NCBI GenBank assembly: GCA_040757295.1
Contig: JBFLXH010000001.1
Span: 62,001 to 126,000, forward strand
Source of the DNA: JAGXSE01 sp040757295
Lineage (GTDB): Bacteria; Bacillota; PH28-bin88
Direction of reading: 5' to 3'
Length of the DNA stretch: 64,000 bases
Part shown: positions 7,412 through 16,142 of the stretch, one piece after another
How positions within the stretch are numbered: the first letter of the stretch is position 1
Layout: each line of letters starts with the position of its first letter
Program-made: the position numbers and the translations under genes
Notes under the pieces: generated by a model
The model's input: only the letters and a program-made list of their open reading frames with translations
What the model was told of the DNA's origin: nothing
Databases searched by the model: none

Positions 7412-8737
7412 CTAAATAATTAACAGTAGCGGCTTTTCCAGCAGCTCTTTCACCCGCTGCAGGAACCGGGCAGCCGGCGCTCCGTCAATTACCCGGTGAT
7501 CAAAGGAAAGGCTTAGACCCATCATGGTCCGGACAGTAACCTGACCCTCCACCACTACCGGCTTATCCACCATGCGCCCAACCCCCAGGATGCCGCTTTC
7601 GGGCTGGTTGATTATAGGTGTAAAGGTATCTATCTCAAACATGCCTAAGTTGCTGATGGTAAAAGTGCCGCCGCTCATATCATCAGGCAGCAGTTTTCCC
7701 GCCCTGGCCTTATTTACCAGGTTTTTGGACTCACTGCAGATTTCCGCCAGGGATTTGCGATGGGCTTGTTTGAGGACCGGTACCACCAGCCCGTTCTCCG
7801 CATCCACTGCAATACCGATGTTAATATCTTCCAACAGGTGGATTTCGTTTTCCTGCAGGGTTGCATTCATCATGGGATGCTCGGAAAGAGCCCGGGACAC
7901 TACTTTTATTATTATATCATTAAAGGACAGCTTCTGGCCCGTCATTCTTTCAATTTCTGGCAACAGTTGCTTCCGTAAGTTAACAGTCTCCGTTATATCA
8001 ACTTCGGTGGTCAGGGTAACATGGGGCGCCGTCTGGCTGCTGGCAGCCATTCGCTGGGCAATAATCCTGCGGATTCCGCTTAAAGGAATGGTGCGGGTTG
8101 TTGAAACGGGTTTCACCGCCAAAACTGGGGCCGATGGGATAAGAGCCCGCTCTACATCTTTTTTCATCACCTTCCCATGGGTGCCGGAACCGTTAATACT
8201 GCCCACTTCTACCCCGCAGGCAGCAGCCACTTTTTGCGCCAGCGGGCTGACCCTGACAGCAGGCGATAGAGCCGCATATGCCAGCACATCCTTTTCCACA
8301 ATCCTTCCATTAGGTCCGGTGCCCTGAATATGGCTATAGTCAATCTCTTTCTCCTGCGCAGCCTTTTTGGCCCGGGGTGAAATAAAGATCCTTTGTCCGG
8401 GTTCCCGGGGAAGCTGTCTTAATTCCAGGGCTTGAGCAACTACAGGCCTTGCGGGTTCGGGCTCTTTTTCCCTACCCGAAGCAGCAGCCACCACCTCACC
8501 CGGTTCCGTTATGTAGGCGATCACAGCGGTAACAGGGGCCGTTTCCCCTGCTGCCACCAGGATTTTACCCAAAATACCTGAGGTCTGTGCCTCCACTTCT
8601 ATGGTGGCCTTATCTGTCGATACTTCGAACAGGGGCTGGCCCTTTCCCACAGGCTCACCTTCCTTAACGAGCCAGCGTACAATTGTCCCTTCAGTCATGG
8701 TTAAACCCAAACTGGGCATGATCACATTGGTCGCCAT
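7412..8737 (-). CDS. acoC: 2-oxoacid/acetoin dehydrogenase E2 (dihydrolipoamide acyltransferase) with two subunit-binding domains
   Basis: 441-residue core of the dehydrogenase complex. Order of domains: lipoyl domain with Lys43 in STDKATIE; a peripheral subunit-binding domain at about 117-154 (ISPRAKKAAQEKEIDYSHIQ); a second one at about 161-199 (VSPLAQKVAAACGVEVGSIN); then the acyltransferase domain ending in SFDHRVIDG with the catalytic His near 414. One subunit-binding domain is usual, so the doublet is notable. ATG at 8737 is chosen because AAGGAGGG lies 7 bases upstream; the frame is open further 5' but that part is an overlap with the previous gene. Confidence 0.9.
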   Translation of the reverse strand: MATNVIMPSLGLTMTEGTIVRWLVKEGEPVGKGQPLFEVSTDKATIEVEAQTSGILGKILVAAGETAPVTAVIAYITEPGEVVAAASGREKEPEPARPVVAQALELRQLPREPGQRIFISPRAKKAAQEKEIDYSHIQGTGPNGRIVEKDVLAYAALSPAVRVSPLAQKVAAACGVEVGSINGSGTHGKVMKKDVERALIPSAPVLAVKPVSTTRTIPLSGIRRIIAQRMAASSQTAPHVTLTTEVDITETVNLRKQLLPEIERMTGQKLSFNDIIIKVVSRALSEHPMMNATLQENEIHLLEDINIGIAVDAENGLVVPVLKQAHRKSLAEICSESKNLVNKARAGKLLPDDMSGGTFTISNLGMFEIDTFTPIINQPESGILGVGRMVDKPVVVEGQVTVRTMMGLSLSFDHRVIDGAPAARFLQRVKELLEKPLLLII

Positions 8738-8762
8738 CCAATTTCCCTCCTTGGCCACACCG

Positions 8763-9734
8763 TTAAATAATTCGTCTGACTGCCTCAATAACATCCTTTT
8801 CCTGGGGCAGAGTAGCCATTTCCAGCTTTCCGTTATAGGGGATTGGCACATCCAAAGCAGCCACCCTCTGTACCGGCGCGTCCAGGTAGTCGAAGGCCTC
8901 CTCCATGATCTGGGCTGCCAGGTCTGCACCTACCCCGCAGCGCCGGTGAGCCTCATGGCAGATAACCACCCGGCCAGTCTTCTTCACCGATTGGATTACT
9001 GTAGCTAAGTCAAGGGGCACTAGGGTCCTGAGGTCGATGACCTCGGCGTCAATCCCTTCTTTTGCCAATTCTTCGGCTGCCTTTAAAGTCTTTAAGAGCA
9101 TGAGGGAATAAGATACCAAAGTGACATCCTTTCCTTCTCGCTTAACCTCGGCTTGGCCAAAAGGAATGGCATAGTCTCCGTCAGGCACCATTCCCTTTGT
9201 TGCGTACAAGAGCTTGTGTTCCAGGAAAAGCACCGGGTTATCGTCTCTGATAGCTGTTTTTAGCAAACCTTTTGCATCTTTAGGGGTAGCGGGCAGAACC
9301 ACTTTTATGCCGGGCACGTGGGTGAACCAGGCCTCCAGGCTCTGGGAGTGCTGGGCGGCATTCCCCCGTCCTCCGCCTTGCTGGGTGCGGATGACCATTG
9401 GCAGCTTGGCCTTACCGCCGAACATGTACCTAAGCTTGGCCATTTGGTTGACGATCTGGTCCATGGCTACTGCAGTAAAGTCAACGTACATCAATTCTGC
9501 TATCGGCCTAGTACCCGTGACCGAAGCGCCAATCGCCGCTCCGACAAATCCCGCCTCAGAAATAGGGGTGTTTCTAACCCGCTTGGGGCCGAATTCCTGG
9601 AAAAGTCCTTTGGTAACCTGGAAAATCCCGCCGTGAAGCCCAATATCTTCCCCCATGATAAAAACATTGGGGTCCCTATGCATCTCTTCCCGCAAGGCTT
9701 CTGTTAAGGCCTGCAGGTAGGTTATTTCTCGCAT
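8763..9734 (-). CDS. acoB: 2-oxoacid/acetoin dehydrogenase E1 beta subunit
   Basis: 323-residue transketolase-like subunit forming the thiamin diphosphate site with E1 alpha. Segments VFIMGEDIG, RNTPISEAGFVG, AELMYVDF and the C-terminal VICHEAHRRCGVGAD match E1 beta of pyruvate/acetoin dehydrogenases. It is encoded between E1 alpha and E2 with 21- to 25-base gaps. Substrate assignment to acetoin rests on operon context (sigma-54 activator, alcohol dehydrogenases) and on overall similarity; pyruvate or branched-chain substrates remain possible. Confidence 0.88.
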   Translation of the reverse strand: MREITYLQALTEALREEMHRDPNVFIMGEDIGLHGGIFQVTKGLFQEFGPKRVRNTPISEAGFVGAAIGASVTGTRPIAELMYVDFTAVAMDQIVNQMAKLRYMFGGKAKLPMVIRTQQGGGRGNAAQHSQSLEAWFTHVPGIKVVLPATPKDAKGLLKTAIRDDNPVLFLEHKLLYATKGMVPDGDYAIPFGQAEVKREGKDVTLVSYSLMLLKTLKAAEELAKEGIDAEVIDLRTLVPLDLATVIQSVKKTGRVVICHEAHRRCGVGADLAAQIMEEAFDYLDAPVQRVAALDVPIPYNGKLEMATLPQEKDVIEAVRRII

Positions 9735-9755
9735 TAGCAGTATCCCTCCCTCTTT

Positions 9756-10718
9756 TTAGCTGGCAAAGACATCCTGAAAAAGTTCTTCTGGTGAAGGTTC
9801 CGGGCTCTCCAGCGCAAAAGCGCTGGCGGCCTCAATAGCCTGCTCGACCTTCATATGAATATGCTCCAGTTCTGCCTGGGTAGCGATGCCTTCTTCTACT
9901 AAGACTTTGCCCAGATGCTTGATGGGATCCCGCTCTTTCCACTGGCGCACTTCTTCATCGGTCCTGTAGACGCAGGGGTCGCCCTTGTAATGCCCCTCAT
10001 GCCGGTAAGTCTTGCATTCCAGGAGGATGGGGCCTTTCCCGGCCCTGGCCCTGGCAACCGCCTGGCAGGCCGCCTCGTAGACGGCCCTGACATCGTTGCC
10101 ATCTACAATTACCCCGGGGATGTTATAGGCTTGGGCCCGGTCGGCGATATCAGTTACCGCCACCGCTTCCCTGGCGGGTACAGTTATGCCGTAAAGGTTG
10201 TTTTCGCAAACAAAAATCACCGGCAGCTTCCAGATTGCCGCCAAATTCATGGCCTCGTGGAAAACCCCCTGGTTGGTTGCTCCATCACCGAAAAAGGCCA
10301 CTGCCACCTGATCGGTCCCGCGGTACTGGGCAGAAAGGGCAGCGCCTACGGCAATGGGAATTCCGGCCGCTACAATGCCATTAGCCCCCAGGTTGCCGGT
10401 ATCCAGGTCGGCAATATGCATGGAACCTCCCTTGCCCTTACAGTAGCCGGTAGCTTTCCCTAGGAGTTCGGCCATAGTGCGGTTCACATCGGCCCCCTTA
10501 GCAAGGCAATGGCCGTGCCCCCTGTGGGTGCTGACGATATAATCATCTTGCCGCAAGGCATGGCATACTCCAACTGCTACCGCCTCTTCGCCGATATAAA
10601 GGTGCATGGAGCCCCGGATCAGGCTTTGGGTAAAGAATTCAATGGCCTTTTCTTCAAACCGGCGGATATTGACCATGTCTTCGTACATTCTTAACAGTTG
10701 ACCTTTTGACAGTTCCAA
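9756..10718 (-). CDS. acoA: 2-oxoacid/acetoin dehydrogenase E1 alpha subunit
   Basis: 320-residue thiamin-diphosphate subunit. The cofactor motif GDGATNQG starts near residue 144 and closes with CENNLYG about 30 residues later; STHRGHGH and GKGGSMH are also typical. ATG at 10718 follows a good GGAGG. The short length and the residue pattern fit acetoin dehydrogenase alpha as well as pyruvate dehydrogenase alpha. It is the third gene of the sigma-54-type operon. Confidence 0.88.
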   Translation of the reverse strand: MELSKGQLLRMYEDMVNIRRFEEKAIEFFTQSLIRGSMHLYIGEEAVAVGVCHALRQDDYIVSTHRGHGHCLAKGADVNRTMAELLGKATGYCKGKGGSMHIADLDTGNLGANGIVAAGIPIAVGAALSAQYRGTDQVAVAFFGDGATNQGVFHEAMNLAAIWKLPVIFVCENNLYGITVPAREAVAVTDIADRAQAYNIPGVIVDGNDVRAVYEAACQAVARARAGKGPILLECKTYRHEGHYKGDPCVYRTDEEVRQWKERDPIKHLGKVLVEEGIATQAELEHIHMKVEQAIEAASAFALESPEPSPEELFQDVFAS

Positions 10719-10763
10719 TTGGCTTCCCTCCTCGTAATGATGACTTTTTCACAGATGGTGAAG

Positions 10764-11699
10764 CTACTGGCTGGCCACCGGAATACCCAGGTCCGGCGCG
10801 CCCTTCTGGGAGGTAATGGCATCAGGATAGTAGCGCCGGGCCAGATCCATACCAAGCTTGGCCCGCCTGACTCTTTCCCGGGAAAGGGCAACGGCCGTTG
10901 GCTCCAGATGGGTACCGCTGGGATAAATATTGGGTGCGTTGCGCAGGCCGAACTTAATGTAGACCGGGGCCGCCACCCGGATTATTTCCGCAATCTCGTA
11001 ATGGCGGATAAAACCGCCGAAATCGTCAGGAACCTCGACGTAAATATCGATTGGCATATCTATTGCCGCTCTAATGGCTGCTAGCCTAGGCAGGGTTAAA
11101 TCCCCCGGCACATTGTAGGTGCCTGCCCCGATATCCTCTAATAGCTTAATAGACACCGGGTTGGACTGGCCCATTTGGACTGAGATTTTTACTACCAGGT
11201 TTGCCGGCAGGTGCCCTGCCTTCTTCATCTCGTTAACCAGGTACAACAATCCTTCGTCAGCCACCAGGATGCTTCTAATGCCCAACCGGCACGCCCTTTT
11301 TACGTCTTCCAGGGCATATACCACCTGGTCCATTCCCTGCAGCCGCACCCCGGTATTTTTGCCCGCGCTGGTCAAAGGATGAGCCGTGATATCCCAGTTC
11401 CCCCTGGGCCCTACAAACAAACTGACCTCCAGGCCATTTTCCTGGCCCAAGCGAGCCATTTCCAGGATCTCCTCATCCGTCAGGAGCATGATGCCGCTGC
11501 CCTGGGAGATCCGGTGGATATCCACACCATAGTATTGGCACGCCTCCAAGACGGCCCGGAAACAAGCCGGACCCTCAACGCTGGGAATTTCCACCCGGTA
11601 TTGGGCGCCGTCCGGGAACCTCTTGCCGGAGGTGGGAAGGTTGTACAATTCCCCGGTGGGAAAACCTAATTTGGCAATAAAATCCTTGGTTTCTTGCAT
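10764..11699 (-). CDS. conserved protein of unknown function, probably a TIM-barrel fold
   Basis: 311 residues, soluble, with no signal peptide. I do not recognise the family with certainty. Alternating segments such as VSLFVGPRGNWDI, GIRSILVADEGLLY, VVKISVQMGQSNP and IDIYVEVPDDFGGF suggest a beta/alpha barrel, loosely like the U32-peptidase-type barrels. No cysteine cluster motif is seen. ATG at 11699 is preferred, with GAGAGGAG 9 bases upstream. It lies between the alcohol dehydrogenase and E1 alpha genes with short gaps, so it is expressed with the dehydrogenase complex and may act on the same substrate. Confidence 0.6.
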   Translation of the reverse strand: MQETKDFIAKLGFPTGELYNLPTSGKRFPDGAQYRVEIPSVEGPACFRAVLEACQYYGVDIHRISQGSGIMLLTDEEILEMARLGQENGLEVSLFVGPRGNWDITAHPLTSAGKNTGVRLQGMDQVVYALEDVKRACRLGIRSILVADEGLLYLVNEMKKAGHLPANLVVKISVQMGQSNPVSIKLLEDIGAGTYNVPGDLTLPRLAAIRAAIDMPIDIYVEVPDDFGGFIRHYEIAEIIRVAAPVYIKFGLRNAPNIYPSGTHLEPTAVALSRERVRRAKLGMDLARRYYPDAITSQKGAPDLGIPVASQ

Positions 11700-11723
11700 T
11701 ATTCCCAACTCCTCTCTTTTTGC

Positions 11724-12755
11724 TTAGGGTATTAAGAGACCCTTGATGCCTTTTCCGCCCTCAATGGTTTTAAAGGCCAATTCCCACTCTGCCAGGGGGA
11801 ACTTGTGGGTGACCAGGGGATCAACCCGTACCTGGCCTGTGCTGATCATCGCTAATGCCCGCTCCCAATCCAGATATTTGGAACTGAAACTGAAGGCAAT
11901 ATCTATAGCCTTGAATACAGCCGGAGACCACAAGATGCCCAGTTTACCATACTCGGGAATTCCAAGGGCAATGATCCGGCCGTGAGGCCGCACCATGTCA
12001 ATGGCTTGATTGATGGTGGCGCTAACCCCGGCGCATTCTACCACCACATCCGCCCCCACTCCGCCGGTTAGGTTTTTCACCAGTTCCAGCGGGTCTTCTT
12101 CGGCAATATTGATTACATGGTCAATACCTAGATTTCTGGCTACCGGGAGCCTTAGATCCGCATCAGTCGGAGCACCGGTGATCACGACCTTTGCACCACA
12201 GCTTTTGGCGATTTGGGCGCATAAGAGACCAACCGGTCCCGGCCCTAAGACTACTACCAGGTCTGCGGGCATTACCCGGCCCCGGTCCAGCATGGCCTGC
12301 GCGGCGATGGCCGTAGGCTCTACCACCGCTGCCTGTTCAAAGGAGACATTATCAGGTATTCTATGCAACAAGGCCGCCGGCATGGCGATAAACTCGGCAA
12401 AACACCCGTCAATCCCCCATCCAGGGGCCCGCTTGGACGGACAAATCTGCAAGTTGCCTGTACGGCAGTACCGGCACTGGCCGCAGGCCCTGGTATGGAG
12501 TTCGGTAACGACACGGTCGCCAACCGCCCAGCCGTGAACCCCATCTCCTAATTCGGCAATTTCCCCGGCAAACTCATGGCCTAGGATTACTGGCGGCCAA
12601 TAAGGAAATTGATCGCTTAAGATATGGATATCCGTTCCGCAAATCCCGCCAGCCCTTACCTTGATTAATACCTCTCCTCGCTCTGGGCGGGGCTCAGGCA
12701 CCTCCCTGATCTCTACCAGACCCGGCCCCTTGGCCACTTTCACCAACGCCCGCAT
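11724..12755 (-). CDS. zinc-dependent medium-chain alcohol dehydrogenase
   Basis: 343-residue MDR enzyme of the sorbitol/threonine/butanediol dehydrogenase branch. CGTD and GHEFAGE give the catalytic zinc site, CGQCRYCRTGNLQIC is the four-cysteine structural zinc loop, and VVVLGPGPVG is the NAD fold. First gene after the sigma-54 promoter and about 40 bases from its predicted transcription start. With the acetoin-type dehydrogenase behind it, oxidation of 2,3-butanediol to acetoin is an attractive inference, but other polyols fit too. Confidence 0.88.
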   Translation of the reverse strand: MRALVKVAKGPGLVEIREVPEPRPERGEVLIKVRAGGICGTDIHILSDQFPYWPPVILGHEFAGEIAELGDGVHGWAVGDRVVTELHTRACGQCRYCRTGNLQICPSKRAPGWGIDGCFAEFIAMPAALLHRIPDNVSFEQAAVVEPTAIAAQAMLDRGRVMPADLVVVLGPGPVGLLCAQIAKSCGAKVVITGAPTDADLRLPVARNLGIDHVINIAEEDPLELVKNLTGGVGADVVVECAGVSATINQAIDMVRPHGRIIALGIPEYGKLGILWSPAVFKAIDIAFSFSSKYLDWERALAMISTGQVRVDPLVTHKFPLAEWELAFKTIEGGKGIKGLLIP

Positions 12756-12807
12756 CAGATCACCTCTAAATCATTTTCTTTGACATAATTAACTTCATAA
12801 AAACCTA

Positions 12808-12824
12808 TGCAAAAACCAGGCCAA
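12808..12824 (-). promoter_or_regulatory. sigma-54 (-24/-12) promoter of the dehydrogenase operon
   Basis: The minus strand reads TTGGCCTGGTTTTTGCA. The GG and GC doublets are exactly 10 bases apart, and the -12 element TTGCA is consensus. It lies 53 bases before the alcohol dehydrogenase start and directly downstream of a sigma-54 activator gene on the same strand, which makes a chance match unlikely. Confidence 0.75.
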
Positions 12825-12874
12825 CCTTAAGGCCAAGAATAATCACCGGATTCTTTGGGCTTTCAACTGATCTC

Positions 12875-12892
12875 TGATGCTTTCTTGCATCA
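12875..12892. promoter_or_regulatory. candidate activator-binding inverted repeat
   Basis: TGATGC-N6-GCATCA, a perfect 6-bp inverted repeat with 6-base spacing, about 50 bases upstream of the -24 element and overlapping the activator's stop codon. The geometry resembles TyrR-type boxes (TGTAAA-N6-TTTACA), and the activator ends in a TyrR-like helix-turn-helix. Binding is inferred. Confidence 0.4.
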
Positions 12893-14722
12893 CTTATGAA
12901 AGACACCTTCTCCCGTAGCCAAGCAATACTGCCTGGCTTTCCGTACAACCGTTGACTGGTTAATCCCCAAAACCCGAGCTGCCTTCCTGGTGCTCCTGCA
13001 CTGGCGCAAAGCCCGGTCAATCAACTGTTTTTCCACCTCTTGCAGGGTTCTTTTTAATGGCCCTAGGGTCAGGCCGCCGCTGGCATAATTTGCAGCATCC
13101 TCTCCCTGCAGTGACTCAGGCAGCATGTCCTGGTTCACAACATGGCCCCGGCTGGTCACTATCAGCCGCTCTACCATGTTCTCCAGTTCCCGCACATTTC
13201 CCGGCCATTGGTAGGATAACAACCGGTCAATTACCTCAGGGCTCAAGTACCTGTTGGTTTTGTATTTCTGATTAAATTTTGCCGCGAAATGTACAATCAG
13301 GGGGAGAATATCGTCCCTGCGCTGACGTAGGGGTGGGATTTCAATAGGGACCACATTCAGGCGGTAGTACAGGTCTTCCCGGAACCGTTCCAGCTTAACC
13401 ATTTGCCTCAGGTTCTTGTTGGTGGCTGCCAGGATCCGGACATTCACCTTCACTGGATGGGTACCTCCAACCCGCAAGAGCTCTTGTTCCTGCAAGACCC
13501 GCAAGAGTTTAACCTGCAGGCTGGGTGACAAGTCCGCAATTTCGTCCAGCAAAATTGTCCCCCCATGGGCAAGCTCAAACAAGCCTGGTTTTCCCTGTTT
13601 CCTGGCTCCTGTAAAAGCCCCTCCTTCATAGCCGAAGAGTTCCGATTCCAATAAGTTTTCCGGAATAGCTCCGCAGTTGATTTTAATAAATGGGCCGTTA
13701 ACCCTGGGGCTCTTGGCGTGAATAATCTTGGCAATCACCTCTTTACCCACTCCCGATTCCCCCAGAATGAGAACAGTAGAATCCACTTCAGCTACCCGGA
13801 CCGCCAGATCCACCACTTGTAGCATTTCTTCGCTATGGACCACTACATCCATATCAAGTTGCCGCGCCCGCAGTTCTTTCAATTCCGAGGTAAACCGCTG
13901 CTGCAGCTCCTTTTCTTGCTCCAGCTGCTGTTTCAGCCTGTTCAGTTCGGTGATGTCTCTAACGCTGTTGACCACCTTGACCAGTTGCCCCTGGTCGTTA
14001 AAAACCGGGCTGCCGCTGACAATTACTTCCTTGCCTGTCCGTTTAATCCTGGAAACAACTGTGACCGGCTGCCCGGTCTCCAGTACCAAAAGGGTGCTGG
14101 AATGGGTAAAAAGTCCCTGATCCAGAAGATCCTGCAGCCGCTGGCCCACAACCTCCCCGGGTTTGATCCCCGTAATCCGCTCATATGCGCTGTTCACCTT
14201 GACGGTAACCGCATCCTGATTGCTGATATAGATTCCGTCATAAAAGGAATCGATAATTGCGTCAAGCTCTTTGGTACTGGCTTGATGATGCTCATACAAT
14301 CCCCGGGTAAGGTCAAAGGAATATACCACCCCAACCAGAGCGCCACCGCCGTCCCTTACAGGATAGCAAGCCCCCGCCATCTGATCCCATGGCAGTTCGT
14401 CCAAAGAAGCATTTTCCTGCAGCCAAAGCCATTGCTGGCACATAACCTTTTCCACCGGGATCTCCGAAACTCCAGCTGCCATCCCTTTCAGGAGGCAGGC
14501 ACAGTCAATTATTCCGGCCAGGGCTCCTCTTTCATCTATAACTAAGGCGACCGGCAATTCCGCCCCGGATAAAACCCGAATGGCATAGGACAGGGGCACC
14601 GACGGGGCCAAGACAATAAAATCCCGCCTCATTAGTTGCTTTACCTGCAAGCTCATCTCCTCCCCTATGCAAATCACCATCATATGATGCCGTTTTGCAA
14701 CACTATTCTGCATCTGAGCCAA
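12890..14722 (-). CDS. sigma-54-dependent transcriptional activator with CBS and PAS sensor domains
   Basis: 610-residue enhancer-binding protein. A CBS-domain pair spans about 24-140, a PAS domain about 150-265, a short coiled coil follows, then the AAA+ domain: Walker A GESGVGKE at 321-328, GAFTGA at 368-373 for sigma-54 contact, and Walker B GGTILLDEIAD. The C-terminal helix-turn-helix (STRKAARVLGINQSTVVRK) is TyrR-like. CBS plus PAS suggests sensing of a nucleotide and a small ligand. The start is uncertain: TTG at 14722 has GGGAGG 4 bases upstream; ATG at 14656 is also possible. Its likely target is the operon just downstream, the arrangement of AcoR-type regulators. Confidence 0.88.
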   Translation of the reverse strand: MAQMQNSVAKRHHMMVICIGEEMSLQVKQLMRRDFIVLAPSVPLSYAIRVLSGAELPVALVIDERGALAGIIDCACLLKGMAAGVSEIPVEKVMCQQWLWLQENASLDELPWDQMAGACYPVRDGGGALVGVVYSFDLTRGLYEHHQASTKELDAIIDSFYDGIYISNQDAVTVKVNSAYERITGIKPGEVVGQRLQDLLDQGLFTHSSTLLVLETGQPVTVVSRIKRTGKEVIVSGSPVFNDQGQLVKVVNSVRDITELNRLKQQLEQEKELQQRFTSELKELRARQLDMDVVVHSEEMLQVVDLAVRVAEVDSTVLILGESGVGKEVIAKIIHAKSPRVNGPFIKINCGAIPENLLESELFGYEGGAFTGARKQGKPGLFELAHGGTILLDEIADLSPSLQVKLLRVLQEQELLRVGGTHPVKVNVRILAATNKNLRQMVKLERFREDLYYRLNVVPIEIPPLRQRRDDILPLIVHFAAKFNQKYKTNRYLSPEVIDRLLSYQWPGNVRELENMVERLIVTSRGHVVNQDMLPESLQGEDAANYASGGLTLGPLKRTLQEVEKQLIDRALRQCRSTRKAARVLGINQSTVVRKARQYCLATGEGVFHK

Positions 14723-14848
14723 AAAACCTCCCGCCTCCTCCCCAAAACCATTGTTTTCTGGTATAGTATAAATCGAATTATTTTTGAAAGTTTCCGCTCT
14801 TTAAAGGTATTAACACCCTCTTAAGATTTCGTGCTGGAGGTTAAGCCG

Positions 14849-16102
14849 ATGAAGGAAGTTTCCCTCGGATACGGTAAAACCAAATTGTCCTTCTCACTAC
14901 CCGAAGCTAACCTTTTGGGTATACTCACACCAAAGCAGGTTTCTGCCCCAGCTTCGCCAACTGCTGAGCTGGAGCAGGCCTTGGCTTCTCCCATCGGCTG
15001 TCCATGTTTGAAAGACATAGTTCAGCCAGGAGAAAAAATTGCAATAGTGATCAGTGATATTACCCGCCCTTGTCCCACCGCTGTTATGCTCCCTCCCCTG
15101 ATTGCCGAGCTGAACAAGGCCGGGATTCCAGACCTTGACATTACCGTTATTGCAGCTTTGGGAATCCATCGCCCACACAGAAAAGAAGAGGTCCAAAAGC
15201 TGTTAGGTTCCTGCTTTGGCCGGGTCAATTTTATGGATGCCTGGGGTGACGACTACCGGGAAGTCGGAGTTAGCTCAAGGGGTACCCCTTTCCAGGTATT
15301 TGGCCCGGTTGTTGACGCTGACCGCAGGATCTGCCTAGGAAATATTGAGTACCATTACTTCGTAGGCTACAGTGGCGGGGCTAAGGCAATTATCCCGGGA
15401 ACTGCCAACCGGACCACTATTCAGGCCAACCACCGGATGATGCTGGAAAAAGGCGCCCAGGCAGGCTGTCTGAACGGCAACCCTGTCCGCCAAGACATAG
15501 AAGAAATTGCCCAGTTCCTTTCCATCGATTTTATATTGAATGTGGTCCTTGATGAGAACAAACAGGTTTTAAAGGCCTTTGCCGGGCACTACCTGCAGGC
15601 CCACCGGGAAGGTTGCCGGTTTTTGGACCAGATGTACAGCGTTCCCCTGCGGGAAACTGGGGATATAGTGATCGCCAGCACAGGCGGGTTTCCTAAAGAC
15701 ATTAACGTTTACCAGGCTCAGAAGGCCCTGGATAATGCCCGGCTGGCTGTTAAGCCTGGGGGGATCATTATCTGGGCGGCGGAGTGTGCGGAAGGCCTGG
15801 GGGAAGAGGTCTTTGCAGAATGGATCGGGAATGCCGCCAGCCCGGCGGATATTATCAGCCGGATTAAATCCGAATTTCAGCTCGGTGGCCACAAAGCCGC
15901 AGCGATTGCAGCGGTGGCCGAATACTGCCGTATTTTCATGGTATCCGGCCTGCCAAAGGCTCAGGTAACTAAGCTGTTTGCCCTACCCTTTACCACCTTG
16001 GAAGAAGCCTTGGCAACAGCTTTTGCCCATCAGGGTCAACAGGCTAAAGTTTTGGTAATGCCTGTAGCTCCTTCAACCCTACCCTTGGTTTCTAAGGATT
16101 AA
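14849..16102 (+). CDS. larA: LarA-family nickel-pincer 2-hydroxyacid racemase/epimerase
   Basis: 417-residue homologue of lactate racemase. SDITRPCP (69-76), His107/His110, His169, Lys179 and His195 match the spacing of the Lactobacillus LarA ligands (H174, K184, H200 offset by five), so the pincer-nickel cofactor site looks complete. ATG at 14849 is preferred, with GGAGG 8 bases upstream. It heads an operon with an FGGY kinase, an IlvD/Edd dehydratase and a hydroxyacid dehydrogenase; this suggests C2 epimerisation of an aldonate rather than lactate racemisation. LarB, LarC and LarE, needed for cofactor synthesis, are not in the window. Confidence 0.82.
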   Translation: MKEVSLGYGKTKLSFSLPEANLLGILTPKQVSAPASPTAELEQALASPIGCPCLKDIVQPGEKIAIVISDITRPCPTAVMLPPLIAELNKAGIPDLDITVIAALGIHRPHRKEEVQKLLGSCFGRVNFMDAWGDDYREVGVSSRGTPFQVFGPVVDADRRICLGNIEYHYFVGYSGGAKAIIPGTANRTTIQANHRMMLEKGAQAGCLNGNPVRQDIEEIAQFLSIDFILNVVLDENKQVLKAFAGHYLQAHREGCRFLDQMYSVPLRETGDIVIASTGGFPKDINVYQAQKALDNARLAVKPGGIIIWAAECAEGLGEEVFAEWIGNAASPADIISRIKSEFQLGGHKAAAIAAVAEYCRIFMVSGLPKAQVTKLFALPFTTLEEALATAFAHQGQQAKVLVMPVAPSTLPLVSKD

Positions 16103-16142
16103 TACTTTTTTCTTAAACTATAGATTATCAGGAGGTGCCGTA

